Assembly (NCBI RefSeq): GCF_000373625.1
Contig: NZ_KB891987.1
Span: forward strand, 797,081-861,080
DNA length: 64,000 bases
Reading direction: 5' to 3'
Source of the DNA: Streptomyces sp. LaPpAH-108
Lineage (GTDB): Bacteria > Actinomycetota > Actinomycetes > Streptomycetales > Streptomycetaceae
In this document: positions 18,907 through 26,950 of the stretch, one piece after another
Layout: every line of letters starts with the position of its first letter
How positions within the stretch are numbered: the first letter of the stretch is position 1
Made by a program: the position numbers and the translations under genes
The notes under the pieces: generated by a model
What the model was told of the DNA's origin: nothing
What the model saw: only the letters and a program-made list of their open reading frames with translations
Database searches by the model: none

Positions 18907-19500
18907 TCAGCCCTTCAGCTGTTCCTTGATCCGTGCCCGCAGCCACTTCATCGTGAAGCCGCGCGGGTCCACCTTGCCCGGCTGCCACTCCAGGTGGCCG
19001 ATGACCGACCGTTCCGTCCAGCCGTGGTGGCGGCAGACGGCCGCGGCGGCCCGCACGATCGCGTCCAGCTGCTCCTCGGGCCAGGGGTCCTTGCCGTCGC
19101 CCAGGTTCTCGCACTCGAAGCCGTAGAAGTACCGGTTGCCGTCGGTGTTCGCCTCGTTGTCCGGCGGCAGCCCCTTCTCCGCGATCACCGCGCGCAGGAC
19201 GTCGTCGTCACCCAGACCGGCGTGGTTGGCGCGGCCGTAGCCGACCAGGTGGACCGTGCCGTCCTTGGTGATCACGCCGTGGCAGAGCGGTCCGGGCAGG
19301 TCGTCGCGGCCGGTGCGGCACAGTTCCACGGTGCGCTCGCTGCCGCTGGTCGCCGTGTGGTGGATCACCACGCCGTGGACCGGGCCCCACGGCCCCTTGT
19401 GGTTGCGGTTGTGGCGCCGCCAGCCGTCGACGCCGACGACCGTGAGCCCCTCCCGCTCGAGGGCGTCCAGAAACGCGCTCGCGGACATGGGTGAGGACAT
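18907..19500 (-). CDS. N-acetylmuramoyl-L-alanine amidase (Amidase_2/PGRP fold), no signal peptide
   Basis: A 197-residue protein preceded by GGAGG. Zinc-ligand and catalytic motifs of the T7-lysozyme-like amidase fold are visible: VVIHHTA (His47/48), GFECENLG (Glu) and [17 protein letters not shown] (His, Lys, Asp). No export signal is visible, so it may act in the cytoplasm on recycled muropeptides, leave by a nonclassical route, or be a phage-derived endolysin. It lies divergent from eshA. Confidence 0.87.
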   Translation of the reverse strand: MSSPMSASAFLDALEREGLTVVGVDGWRRHNRNHKGPWGPVHGVVIHHTATSGSERTVELCRTGRDDLPGPLCHGVITKDGTVHLVGYGRANHAGLGDDDVLRAVIAEKGLPPDNEANTDGNRYFYGFECENLGDGKDPWPEEQLDAIVRAAAAVCRHHGWTERSVIGHLEWQPGKVDPRGFTMKWLRARIKEQLKG

Positions 19501-19840
19501 GACCGCCTCCTTACGTGCCGTGCGGGGGCCGCCGGAAACGGCCCGTTCCTATCGCCGCTTGTACCGATGTCAGGGGGTCGGGATCACATCGTTCGCACGG
19601 TGTGCGAGCCGATTCGGACAAGTTGCGGCGGGGGCGGGGCCGGGAGGAGGGGCGGCCGGTGCGGTTCGGCCGCCGTCCGCCCGCGAGCTGGACAAAGTCG
19701 CGCCATTTGCCCAGGAGTCGGATGATCCATTCCCCTCCTTTCGGGTAATGGTGCGGGCACACTCCGTGATGGAAAGCTCGGTCGTGGGACCGGTGCCCCG
19801 CGAGATCGGGCACCGGGCATACATGGGAGGGCATTTCCTT
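19501..19840. promoter_or_regulatory. Divergent amidase-eshA intergenic region with palindrome
   Basis: This 340-bp gap separates the amidase and eshA genes. TCGCAC-GGT-GTGCGA (19593-19607) is a perfect 6-bp-arm inverted repeat suitable for a dimeric regulator. A strong ribosome-binding site (GGGAGGG, 19826-19832) precedes the eshA ATG. No gene is visible inside. Confidence 0.45.
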
Positions 19841-21247
19841 ATGTCGGTAGGCGAAGAGGTCCGCACCGAGCAGGCCAAGCCGCAGCAGTCACTCGGCACG
19901 GCGGCGGCGCGGAACCTGGCCACCACCACCAAGTCCGCACCGCAGATGCAGGAGATCAGCTCCCGCTGGCTGCTGCGCAGTCTGCCCTGGGTCGACGTGA
20001 AGGGCGGCGCGTACCGGGTCAACCGGCGGCTGACCTACACCGTCGGGGACGGCCGTGTCACCTTCGTGAAGACGGGCGACCAGGTCGAGGTCATCCCGGC
20101 CGAGCTGGGTGAGCTGCCCGCCCTGCGCGACTACGAGGACGAGGAGGTGCTGACCGAGCTGGCCCGCCGCTGCCGCCAGCGCGACTTCGCGCCCGGCGAG
20201 GTGATCGCCTCCTTCGGCAGCCAGTCCGACGAGGTGTACCTCCTGGCCCACGGCAGGGTCGAGAAGATCGGCACGGGCCCGTACGGCGACGACGCGGTGC
20301 TCGGCGTCCTCGCCGACGGCGCCTACTTCGGCGAGCAGTCCCTGCTCGACCCGGACGCCATCTGGGAGTACACCGCCCGCGCGGACACCGCCTGCACGGT
20401 GCTGATCCTCGCCCGCCAGGACTTCGAGCAGGTGGCCGAGCGCGCCGACTCGCTGCGCGGCCACCTCCAGCAGCTGCGCTCGATCCCGGACCAGCGCACC
20501 AACAAGTACGGCGAGAAGGAGGTCGAGCTGGCGGCCGGCCACTCCGGCGAGCCCGACATCCCGCACACCTTCGTGGACTACGAGGCCCGCCCGCGCGAGT
20601 ACGAACTGAGCATCGCCCAGACCGTGCTGCGCATCCACACCCGCGTCGCCGACCTCTACAACCAGCCGATGAACCAGACCGAGCAGCAGCTGCGGCTCAC
20701 GGTCGAGGCGCTGAAGGAGCGCCAGGAGCACGAGCTGATCAACAACCGGCAGTTCGGCCTCCTGCACGCCTGCGAGTACGACCAGCGCATCCAGCCGCAC
20801 GACGGCGTCCCCGGCCCGGACGACCTGGACGAGCTGCTCAGCCGCCGCCGGGGCACCAAGTTCCTCCTCGCCCACCCGCGCGCCATCGCCGCGATCGGGC
20901 GCGAGCTGAACAAGCGCGGACTGGTCCCGGAGACCATCGACGTCGGCGGCAACCGCATCCCCACCTGGCGGGGCGTGCCGATCTACCCGTGCAACAAGAT
21001 CCCGGTCACCGAGGCCCGTACGACCTCGATCCTCGCCCTGCGTACCGGCGAGGCCGACCAGGGCGTCATCGGCCTCAGGCAGTCCGGCATCCCGGACGAG
21101 ATCGAGCCGAGCCTGTCCGTCCGCTTCATGGGCATCAACGAGCAGGCCGTCATCAACTACCTGGTCACCGCCTACTACTCGGCGGCCGTCCTGGTGCCGG
21201 ACGCGCTCGGCGTGCTGGAGAACGTCGAGATCGGCCGGTGGCGGTGA
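19841..21247 (+). CDS. eshA: EshA: family 2B encapsulin-type shell protein with cyclic-nucleotide-binding domain
   Basis: A 468-residue protein starting [10 protein letters not shown], 8 bp after GGGAGGG. An N-arm with [20 protein letters not shown] (17-36) and [17 protein letters not shown] (40-56) is typical of family 2 encapsulins (HK97-fold shells related to SrpI). A cyclic-nucleotide-binding domain occupies about 100-212 ([22 protein letters not shown]; phosphate cassette YFGEQSLL). The rest completes the shell fold (for example [18 protein letters not shown]). EshA proteins form large assemblies and were linked to ppGpp, antibiotic production and growth in Streptomyces. The next gene is a probable cargo enzyme. 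Confidence 0.9.
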   Translation: MSVGEEVRTEQAKPQQSLGTAAARNLATTTKSAPQMQEISSRWLLRSLPWVDVKGGAYRVNRRLTYTVGDGRVTFVKTGDQVEVIPAELGELPALRDYEDEEVLTELARRCRQRDFAPGEVIASFGSQSDEVYLLAHGRVEKIGTGPYGDDAVLGVLADGAYFGEQSLLDPDAIWEYTARADTACTVLILARQDFEQVAERADSLRGHLQQLRSIPDQRTNKYGEKEVELAAGHSGEPDIPHTFVDYEARPREYELSIAQTVLRIHTRVADLYNQPMNQTEQQLRLTVEALKERQEHELINNRQFGLLHACEYDQRIQPHDGVPGPDDLDELLSRRRGTKFLLAHPRAIAAIGRELNKRGLVPETIDVGGNRIPTWRGVPIYPCNKIPVTEARTTSILALRTGEADQGVIGLRQSGIPDEIEPSLSVRFMGINEQAVINYLVTAYYSAAVLVPDALGVLENVEIGRWR

Positions 21248-21267
21248 CCTCGCGCCACCGCGCACCC

Positions 21268-21295
21268 GGGTTCCCGTCCCTCGGGGCGGGAACCC
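21268..21295 (+). terminator. Intercistronic hairpin between eshA and the prenyl synthase gene
   Basis: A 9-bp perfect stem (GGGTTCCCG with CGGGAACCC) and a 10-nt loop lies 20 bp after the eshA stop, with no U-tract. It may attenuate or process the message, so that shell protein is made in excess over cargo. Confidence 0.5.
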
Positions 21296-21365
21296 CTTCG
21301 GGGGGAGGGCCCGCCCGGCACCGTGCCGGACGGGACCACGCGCTCGCACGTCGGGAGGGGGAGCC

Positions 21366-22709
21366 ATGACCGAGTTCATGACACAGGCCGAACAGCGCCC
21401 GTCGGGCCCGGGGAAGACGGGCACGGGAAGGCCGGGGACGGGGAGCGCGGTCACGCCGCCGCGCCCGCCCGGGCAACGGGAGCCGGTGGAGGACACCGGG
21501 GGGCTCGACGGACGGAGACCGGCGGGAGACGCCGGGATGCTCGACGGGCGGGGACCGGCGGGGGACGCCGGGTCGTTCGACGGGCGACGGACGGCGGATG
21601 ACGCCAGGCCGCCCGCTGGAGGGGAGACGGCGGACAACGCGACGCAGCTCGACGAGGCGACCGAGGACGGTGGCGCGCTCGACGGGCAGGAGGCGACGGT
21701 TCTGCTGGAGCGGACCCGGGAGCTGGTGGACCCGGAGCTGCGCGCCGCGATCGAGTCGCTGCCCGGACCCCTGCGCCGTATCGCGCTCTACCACTTCGGC
21801 TGGCAGCACGCCGACGGCACCCCGGCGGCGGGCAACGCGGGCAAGGCGATCCGGCCCGCCCTCGTGCTCGCGGCGGCGTCCGCGCTGGGCGGACCGTCCG
21901 CCCGGGCGGCGGCGGTGCGGGCAGCGGCGGCGGTCGAACTGGTCCACAACTTCACGCTGTTGCACGACGACGTGATGGACCGCGACACCACGCGTCGCCA
22001 CCGCGCCACCGCCTGGACCGTCTTCGGCGACGCCGACGCGATCCTCGCCGGTGACGCCCTCCAGGCCCTCGCGCTGCGGCTGCTCGCCGACGACCCGCAC
22101 CCGGCGGCCGGACCGGCGTCGGCCCGACTCGCGGAGTGCGTCATCGAACTGTGCGCGGGCCAGCACACCGACACGGCCCTGGAGCAACGCGCCCCCACCG
22201 AGGTCGGGTTGGCCGAGGTGCTCACCATGGCCGAGGCCAAGACCGGCGCCCTCCTCGGCTGCGCCTGCGCCCTGGGCGCGCTGTACGCGGGCGCGGACGA
22301 CGCGGAGGTGGCGGCACTGGACGGCTTCGGCCGACAGGCGGGCCTCGCCTTCCAGTTGATCGACGACGTGATCGGCATATGGGGCGACCCACGGCGCACC
22401 GGCAAGCCGGTCGGCGCGGATCTGGTCGTCCGCAAGAAGTCCCTGCCGGTCGTCGCCGCGCTCACCTCCGGCACCCCGGCGTCCGCCGAACTCGCCGCGC
22501 TGTACGCCCGCCCGTACGCGGACGGGGACGGCGAGATCGCCCGCACCGCCCTGGCCGTGGAACAGGCGGGCGGCCGGGACTGGGCCCAGGCCGAGGCCGC
22601 CGACCGCATGGCCCGCGCCGTACAGGAACTCTCCCGCGCGGTTCCCGCCCCCGAGGCGGCGGGCGGCCTGCTGGCCCTGGCGGAATTCGTCACCCGCCGG
22701 ACCAACTGA
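21366..22709 (+). CDS. Polyprenyl diphosphate synthase with long disordered N-terminus, candidate encapsulin cargo
   Basis: A 447-residue protein behind GGGAGGGGGAG. Residues 1-115 are low-complexity, rich in Gly, Asp, Arg, Pro and Thr, with three 12-residue repeats at 45-80. The all-alpha isoprenyl diphosphate synthase fold follows: GKAIRP (159-164), the first Asp-rich motif DDVMD (201-205) and a variant second motif LIDDVIGIWGD. It should condense IPP with allylic diphosphates (GPP, FPP or GGPP). Family 2B encapsulins are often encoded next to terpene enzymes whose disordered N-terminal extensions direct loading; the tail here fits that role. Product length is unknown. Confidence 0.88.
   Translation: MTEFMTQAEQRPSGPGKTGTGRPGTGSAVTPPRPPGQREPVEDTGGLDGRRPAGDAGMLDGRGPAGDAGSFDGRRTADDARPPAGGETADNATQLDEATEDGGALDGQEATVLLERTRELVDPELRAAIESLPGPLRRIALYHFGWQHADGTPAAGNAGKAIRPALVLAAASALGGPSARAAAVRAAAAVELVHNFTLLHDDVMDRDTTRRHRATAWTVFGDADAILAGDALQALALRLLADDPHPAAGPASARLAECVIELCAGQHTDTALEQRAPTEVGLAEVLTMAEAKTGALLGCACALGALYAGADDAEVAALDGFGRQAGLAFQLIDDVIGIWGDPRRTGKPVGADLVVRKKSLPVVAALTSGTPASAELAALYARPYADGDGEIARTALAVEQAGGRDWAQAEAADRMARAVQELSRAVPAPEAAGGLLALAEFVTRRTN
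21498..21605 (+). repeat. 36-bp in-frame tandem repeat (3 copies) in the prenyl synthase gene
   Basis: Three 36-bp units encode GGLDGRRPAGDA, GMLDGRGPAGDA and GSFDGRRTADDA (consensus G-x-[LF]-D-G-R-x-x-A-x-D-A). A degenerate fourth, GGALDGQEA, lies at residues 102-110. They fall inside the disordered leader. Confidence 0.9.
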
Positions 22710-22730
22710 CGTACCCGCCACCCCGATACC

Positions 22731-22786
22731 CCGGAGCCCCCGAGCCCGCGCGGCCCCTGACCCCGCACGGTCGTCGGGGGCTCCGG
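22731..22786. terminator. Bidirectional terminator, 13-bp perfect stem
   Basis: CCGGAGCCCCCGA (22731-22743) pairs exactly with TCGGGGGCTCCGG (22774-22786) between the convergent prenyl synthase and ketosynthase genes. Confidence 0.75.
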
Positions 22787-22828
22787 TGCCTATCCGTGGA
22801 CAGTTCAGGTGCCGTACCGGTGCCGTAC

Positions 22829-23788
22829 CTACGGGCAGGTGACGACCTGTCCGACCCAGGACAGGCCGCCGCCGAACGCGAGCAGCAGCACCGGGCCGCC
22901 GCTCGGGAGTTCACCGCGCTCGGTGAGCTTGGACAGGGCGAGCGGCACGGAGGCGGCGGAGGTGTTGCCGGACTCCACGACGTCCTGTGCGATCACCACG
23001 CTCTCGGGCAGGTCGAGTTGGCGCAGGACGGCGTCGATGATCCGCAGGTTCGCCTGGTGGGTGACCACACCGGCCAGGTCGGACAGGGCGAGCCCGGCCC
23101 GCGCGCAGGCATCCCGGGCGATGGCGGGGAGTTCGGTCGTGGCCCAGCGGAAGACGGTCTGGCCGTCCTGGGCGAAGCGCGGGTGCCAGTCGCCGACCAG
23201 TCGGACGGCGTCGCCCCGGCCGGGGTCCGAGCCCCAGGTGACGGGCCTGATCTCGGCGGCATCGGCGGTACTGAGCACGGCGGCGCCCGCGCCGTCGCCG
23301 AGCAGGACGCAGGTGCGGCGGTCGGTCCAGTCGGCGACGTCGGACATCTTCTCGACGCCGATGACCAGCGCGTTCCTGGCGGCCCCCGCGCGCAGGGAGT
23401 GGTCGGCGCAGGCGAGCGCGGTGCAGAACCCGGCGCAGCCGTTGTTGAGATCGAAGGCGACCGGGGAGGGCAGCCCGAGCCGCCCGGCGACCTGGGCGGC
23501 GATGGAGGGGCACCGGTCGACGGCACTGCACGTCGCCACGGTGATCATGCCGATGTCGGCGGGTTCGAGACCGGACGCGGCCAGCGCCTTGCTCGCGGCG
23601 GCCGTCGCCATGTCGGTCACCGACTCGTCCTCGGCGGCGATGCGGCGGGTGGCGATACCGGTACGGCGCCGGATCCACTCGTCGTCGGTGTCGACCATGG
23701 CGGCCAGGTCGTCGTTGGTCAGGACGCGTGCGGGCTGGTAGTGACCCAGCGCGGTGATACGGCTTCCCGGCGCGGCGGTGACGGGCAC
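22829..23788 (-). CDS. Beta-ketoacyl-ACP synthase III (FabH-like)
   Basis: A 319-residue thiolase-fold enzyme. The GTG start (VPVTAAPGSR) is preceded by GAGGAG at good spacing; an upstream TTG is less likely. The catalytic triad is visible: Cys in NNGCAGFCTALA, His in VTHQANLR and Asn in SGNTSAAS. It condenses an acyl-CoA starter with a malonyl-type extender. Standalone FabH paralogs in Streptomyces may serve fatty-acid priming or specialised metabolism. It stands apart from any fab operon and is divergent from a TetR regulator, which probably controls it. Confidence 0.88.
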   Translation of the reverse strand: MPVTAAPGSRITALGHYQPARVLTNDDLAAMVDTDDEWIRRRTGIATRRIAAEDESVTDMATAAASKALAASGLEPADIGMITVATCSAVDRCPSIAAQVAGRLGLPSPVAFDLNNGCAGFCTALACADHSLRAGAARNALVIGVEKMSDVADWTDRRTCVLLGDGAGAAVLSTADAAEIRPVTWGSDPGRGDAVRLVGDWHPRFAQDGQTVFRWATTELPAIARDACARAGLALSDLAGVVTHQANLRIIDAVLRQLDLPESVVIAQDVVESGNTSAASVPLALSKLTERGELPSGGPVLLLAFGGGLSWVGQVVTCP

Positions 23789-23831
23789 AGGTGATCTCCT
23801 CGGCTCGGCGTCGATGCCGCCGGAATATAGC

Positions 23832-23850
23832 AACCGACCGATCGGAAGTT
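23832..23850. promoter_or_regulatory. Probable TetR operator in the ketosynthase-regulator interval
   Basis: An imperfect dyad centred on CCGATCGG (23838-23845), flanked by AAC and GTT, lies between the divergent starts. Its size and position suit a TetR-family operator controlling both genes. Confidence 0.5.
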
Positions 23851-23871
23851 AAAGGAGGGCGGCTCGCTACG

Positions 23872-24510
23872 ATGGCTGCCATGAGCCCTCGCAAGTCCGC
23901 CGCCGAAGCCCGCCGAACCCGGCAGCGCATCGTCCAGCGCGGCATCGCCCTCGCCTCGGTCGACGGTCTCGAAGGACTCACCATCGGCCGCCTCGCCGCC
24001 GACCTGTCGATGAGTAAGGCGGGCGTACTCGGCCACTTCGGCACGAAGGAGGCTCTCCAGCTGGCAACCCTGGAGGGCGCGGCAGCGGAGTTCTCCCGCC
24101 TGGTCTGGGAGCCCGCCGCCGCCGAACCCCCGGGCCTGCCCCGCCTCCGCGCGATCTGCGATGCCTGGGTCACCTACCTCGAAACCGCCCGCGACATCTT
24201 CCCCGGCGGCTGCTTCTTCACCACGGCCTCCATCGAGTACGACGCCCGGACCGGCCCCGTCCGCGACACGGTCATCCGCCTCTCCCTCCTCTGGCGCCGC
24301 CGTCTCACCACCGAGATCCGCACAGCACTGACCTCCGGCGACCTCCCCCCGGACACGGACCCCGACCAGCTCGTCTTCGAACTGATGGGCCTTTACCTGG
24401 CCCTGAACCAGGAGATACAGCTCTTCGCGAACGCGGCAGCAGGCAGCCGGGCCCGGATCGCTTTGGATCGCCTGCTGGGCCCTCGCGCCTTGGAGGACAC
24501 TCCGGGTTAG
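23872..24510 (+). CDS. TetR-family transcriptional regulator
   Basis: A 212-residue protein (MAAMSPRKSA); the ATG at 23881 is an alternative. AAAGGAGGG lies upstream. The N-terminal HTH (IVQRGIALASVDGLEGLTIGRLAADLSMSKAGVLGHFG spans about 20-57, in several pieces) is canonical for TetR. The C-terminal TetR_C domain has the DARTGPVRD and LFANAAAG features of a subgroup seen near fatty-acid and acyl-CoA genes. Divergent placement suggests it represses the FabH-like gene in response to an acyl ligand; this is inference. Confidence 0.88.
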   Translation: MAAMSPRKSAAEARRTRQRIVQRGIALASVDGLEGLTIGRLAADLSMSKAGVLGHFGTKEALQLATLEGAAAEFSRLVWEPAAAEPPGLPRLRAICDAWVTYLETARDIFPGGCFFTTASIEYDARTGPVRDTVIRLSLLWRRRLTTEIRTALTSGDLPPDTDPDQLVFELMGLYLALNQEIQLFANAAAGSRARIALDRLLGPRALEDTPG

Positions 24511-24545
24511 TGGGACGTGACCGGGAGACGGACGCTCATGCCCTG

Positions 24546-25547
24546 TCAGGAAGTGGTCGACCGCGGCGCTTGGTCATGGCTTTGGGGTGTGGGAGTGAGT
24601 GGACGTGGAACATTGCCCGAAGCGCCGGCTTCGAGTGGGCTGGGTTCGCCCTCTGGACTGGGTGTCGGCACAGTTGACCCGAGGCGTGGGAGATGCCGTA
24701 GGGCGTTTGGGACCTTGCCGGTCGACAGGTAGGGAATCTGGATCACCAGATAGATCAGCGGAGTGAGAAGGAGTAGGTGCTCGGCACTGAACCCGAGGAC
24801 TTTGAACCCCTCGATCAGTGCGGCTCCGATGAGAAGAGCCAGGAGGTGAGCGATGACCATGCGCCACGGAATCGGTGGTTCTGTCGGCATGGACTCCCCA
24901 GACGTGGGCTCTGGTGACGGAGCCAGACTCAAGGGTTCTTGACGCACAAGGATGTCGATCGAGTGCACGATGCGCTCGGCGAGCACTTTTACTTGCGAAT
25001 GATCACGAAGGCTCGCCTCGAATGCGTCGTCCAGTTGCTGGGACATCCTGACGCAGTGCGGCAACAAGGCGGCGCGCAGCTCTGATCTGCGGGAGATACC
25101 GAACAGAGCGTACGTGACGAGGGCAACCCCGAGTCTTTCCACCTGTTTGCTGAGCTCTGATGTCGCCATGGACGCCGCGTGGTCATCGTCAGGTCGGGGT
25201 CGGCAGGCGAGGATGGCCTGCAGGGCGGCCCATTGCACATATGCGGTTGGCCACCCTCGCTGCGTCGCCACTCGGTCGAGCTGGGCGAAACCGGCTGTGA
25301 GCACGAAGAGCGCGTACGAAGGCAGCCACATCTGACTTGCCATTTCCCACTGGTGCTTTACGAGCGCGGTGATCAGCGCACCGGTGCAGATGGTGATCGC
25401 GCACAGGAGCAAGAGCGTGGCAGAGACCGCGAAACGGCCTCGCTTGGCGAGATGCCAGGTAAGCAACTCGCTCTTGCTCCACTTCTCGGGGTGCTGGACG
25501 CCCAGAGCGGTCAGCGCGTTTTGGGCATTGTAGATCAGCGACTCCAC
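24546..25547 (-). CDS. Membrane protein of unknown function
   Basis: A 333-residue protein starting at GTG (VESLIYNAQN), inside the end of the upstream 55-codon gene, so probably translationally coupled. Two hydrophobic hairpins (about 39-63 with 73-90, and 229-254 with 258-276) flank a soluble middle of about 130 residues containing RRSELRAALLPHCVRMSQQLDDAFE. A Pro/Ser-rich tail follows. Codon use is visibly less GC-biased than in the flanking core genes, suggesting acquisition. I do not recognise the family. Confidence 0.65.
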   Translation of the reverse strand: MESLIYNAQNALTALGVQHPEKWSKSELLTWHLAKRGRFAVSATLLLLCAITICTGALITALVKHQWEMASQMWLPSYALFVLTAGFAQLDRVATQRGWPTAYVQWAALQAILACRPRPDDDHAASMATSELSKQVERLGVALVTYALFGISRRSELRAALLPHCVRMSQQLDDAFEASLRDHSQVKVLAERIVHSIDILVRQEPLSLAPSPEPTSGESMPTEPPIPWRMVIAHLLALLIGAALIEGFKVLGFSAEHLLLLTPLIYLVIQIPYLSTGKVPNALRHLPRLGSTVPTPSPEGEPSPLEAGASGNVPRPLTPTPQSHDQAPRSTTS

Positions 25548-25702
25548 TCGGATGTCCGAGCGCCCGGGGAAAACCGCTTGATCACTCGGCCTGGCCTCCT
25601 GGCGCGTCTGCCCAGCAGCGCTAGGGTCACGAGGATGGCCACACAGACCGCAACAACAGTCACTGCTGACGTGATCGAATAAAAATATTTAAGAAGATCC
25701 AA
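25535..25702 (-). CDS. 55-residue single-pass membrane protein
   Basis: A TTG-initiated frame (LDLLKYFYSITSAVTVVAVC) preceded by AAAGGAG six bases upstream. It has one clear transmembrane helix (about residues 12-30, TSAVTVVAVCVAILVTLALL) followed by a strongly basic tail (GRRARRPGRVIKRF). Its stop lies 12 bp inside the 333-residue membrane-protein gene, a typical overlapping operon. The A/T-rich 5' end (AAATATTT) is unusual for this genome. It is too short for standard gene calling, and the function is unknown. Confidence 0.6.
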   Translation of the reverse strand: MDLLKYFYSITSAVTVVAVCVAILVTLALLGRRARRPGRVIKRFSPGARTSEWSR

Positions 25703-25741
25703 TAGTGGCTCCTTTCAGCCGTGGCAGATAGTTTCGACGTT

Positions 25742-26209
25742 CTACCGCCAGCCGTCGAGGGAGAGGGCTGGGCCACCATCGAGATAACGATGCAGGGCGC
25801 TTGAAGTGGTGTCCACGAAGTCCCGGGGGATCGCATCGGCATCCACCCAGCAGACCTGGGCGTGCTTGTGAGGTTCGCGGTTCTTGGGCTCGCCGTTCCA
25901 CTCGGTGGTGGCGAAGACGACCGTGAGGAAGCCGTTCGACGCCATGGGCGCCGTGGATGACGTGAGCGACTTTCAAGGCCCCCCGGCTTCACGGTCAGGC
26001 GCGTCTCCTCGTACAGCTCGCGAACGGCCGTTTCCGTGATCGGCTCGCCGGGTTCGTTCTTGCCGACGGGAAGGTCCCACATGCCCTGGGCGAACTTGGC
26101 GTTCTTGCCGCGCTGGAGGAGGACTACGCGGTTGGGCCTTGTCGTGGACGATGACGGCGGCGACTAGCAGGGTCATGGACACCTGGCCGTCGGTCTTTGA
26201 TCGAGCCAC
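25742..26209 (-). pseudogene. NUDIX hydrolase, frameshifted
   Basis: Three reading frames together rebuild a NUDIX protein. The N-terminus MTLLVAAVIVHDKA is at about 26176-26136. The next frame carries the NUDIX box region (MWDLPVGKNEPGEPITETAVRELYEET) from about 26135, and a third frame gives MASNGFLTVVFATTEWNGE and WVDADAIPRDFV to the stop at 25742. Shifts occur near 26135 (extra C in GCCCAAC), near 25975 and near 25945. It would have hydrolysed a nucleoside diphosphate derivative. It is the last gene of a decayed operon. Sequencing error in C/G runs is possible, but the neighbouring genes are broken too. Confidence 0.75.
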
Positions 26210-26478
26210 GGGCTTGGTGCCTTCCCTCTCGGACGCCGATACTCCGGATCTCGATGGCGAGGGCGCCCAGAGCCTCGAAGTCGGCGTATTCGGTGACCCG
26301 TTGGACCTCCACCTCGCAGGTCTCGTCCGTTCCCTTGATCCGGAAGCGGATGGTGTCGCCGACGGCGAGGTGCGGGTACTTGACCCGCACCTCGATGGTC
26401 TTGGTACCCGCTGCTACGAGCTCGAAGTATGGGCGGTACAGATGGAGTTCGCGGACGCGGGCCCGTGCTGTCGGTCAT
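26124..26478 (-). pseudogene. ASCH-domain protein, frameshifted and internally deleted
   Basis: The intended ATG at 26478 overlaps the preceding gene's stop (ATGA), but the ASCH frame (RELHLYRPYFELVAAGTKTIEVR, then VKYPHLAVGDTIRFR) is only reached after a frameshift near 26450. After TEYADFEAL the sequence jumps to GALAIEIR. The 25-30 residue segment that normally carries a (Y)PPEKE-type stretch is missing, perhaps lost between short repeats encoding EAL. The remaining tail runs into the NUDIX start region. ASCH (PUA-like) domains bind RNA or modified nucleotides. Confidence 0.7.
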
Positions 26479-26950
26479 GGGGCTGGAACGCGCCTGGAAG
26501 GCGGGGCCGTCATCGGACGGCCGATCTCGGCGGCCGAGTACGAGCGGAAGAAATGGCGAGGGTCGGAGAGCAACGCCTCGGCCACCGCGAGCAGATGGTC
26601 GGCGTACTCGGTGACGGTGCCGGGCCACTGCCGGGTGTCGAGCATCAGGGAGCGGCGCCTTTGGGCAAGGGGGCACGGCCTTCTCATATGAGGGATTTCG
26701 ACAGCTTGGCGCCGGTGTCCGTCACGATCTGAGGGCAGAACAGCCGGACTGGGAGCTGGGCGCGGACAAGCCTTACGGTCTGGAGAGCCTCGTCGACGAG
26801 GTGTGATCCGAAGACCCAGTCGCCGCTGAGGCTCGGGCAGGAGACGTGGAGATGCAGGGTGGCCGTGGAGGGGGGGGCGAGCCGCCAGTGGGCGGCGTCC
26901 AAGCGCGTGAGGAGCCGGAGCCCGGTGCGCCGATCACATCGGCCGCCACG
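26475..26950 (-). pseudogene. Class I tRNA-ligase-like protein fragment with KLSKS motif, frameshifted
   Basis: Two frames encode LDAAHWRLAPPSTATLHLHV...PQIVTDTGAKLSKSLI (to a stop at 26684), then RRSLMLDTRQWPGTVTEYADHLLAV...FFRSYSAAEIGR (to a stop at 26475). GAKLSKS is the KMSKS loop of class I aminoacyl-tRNA synthetase-like proteins. The expected N-terminal half (HIGH motif, Rossmann core) is absent, and a further shift lies near 26915. Its stop overlaps the ASCH start by ATGA, showing that ligase-like, ASCH and NUDIX genes once formed one operon. Product function is unknown. Confidence 0.6.
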
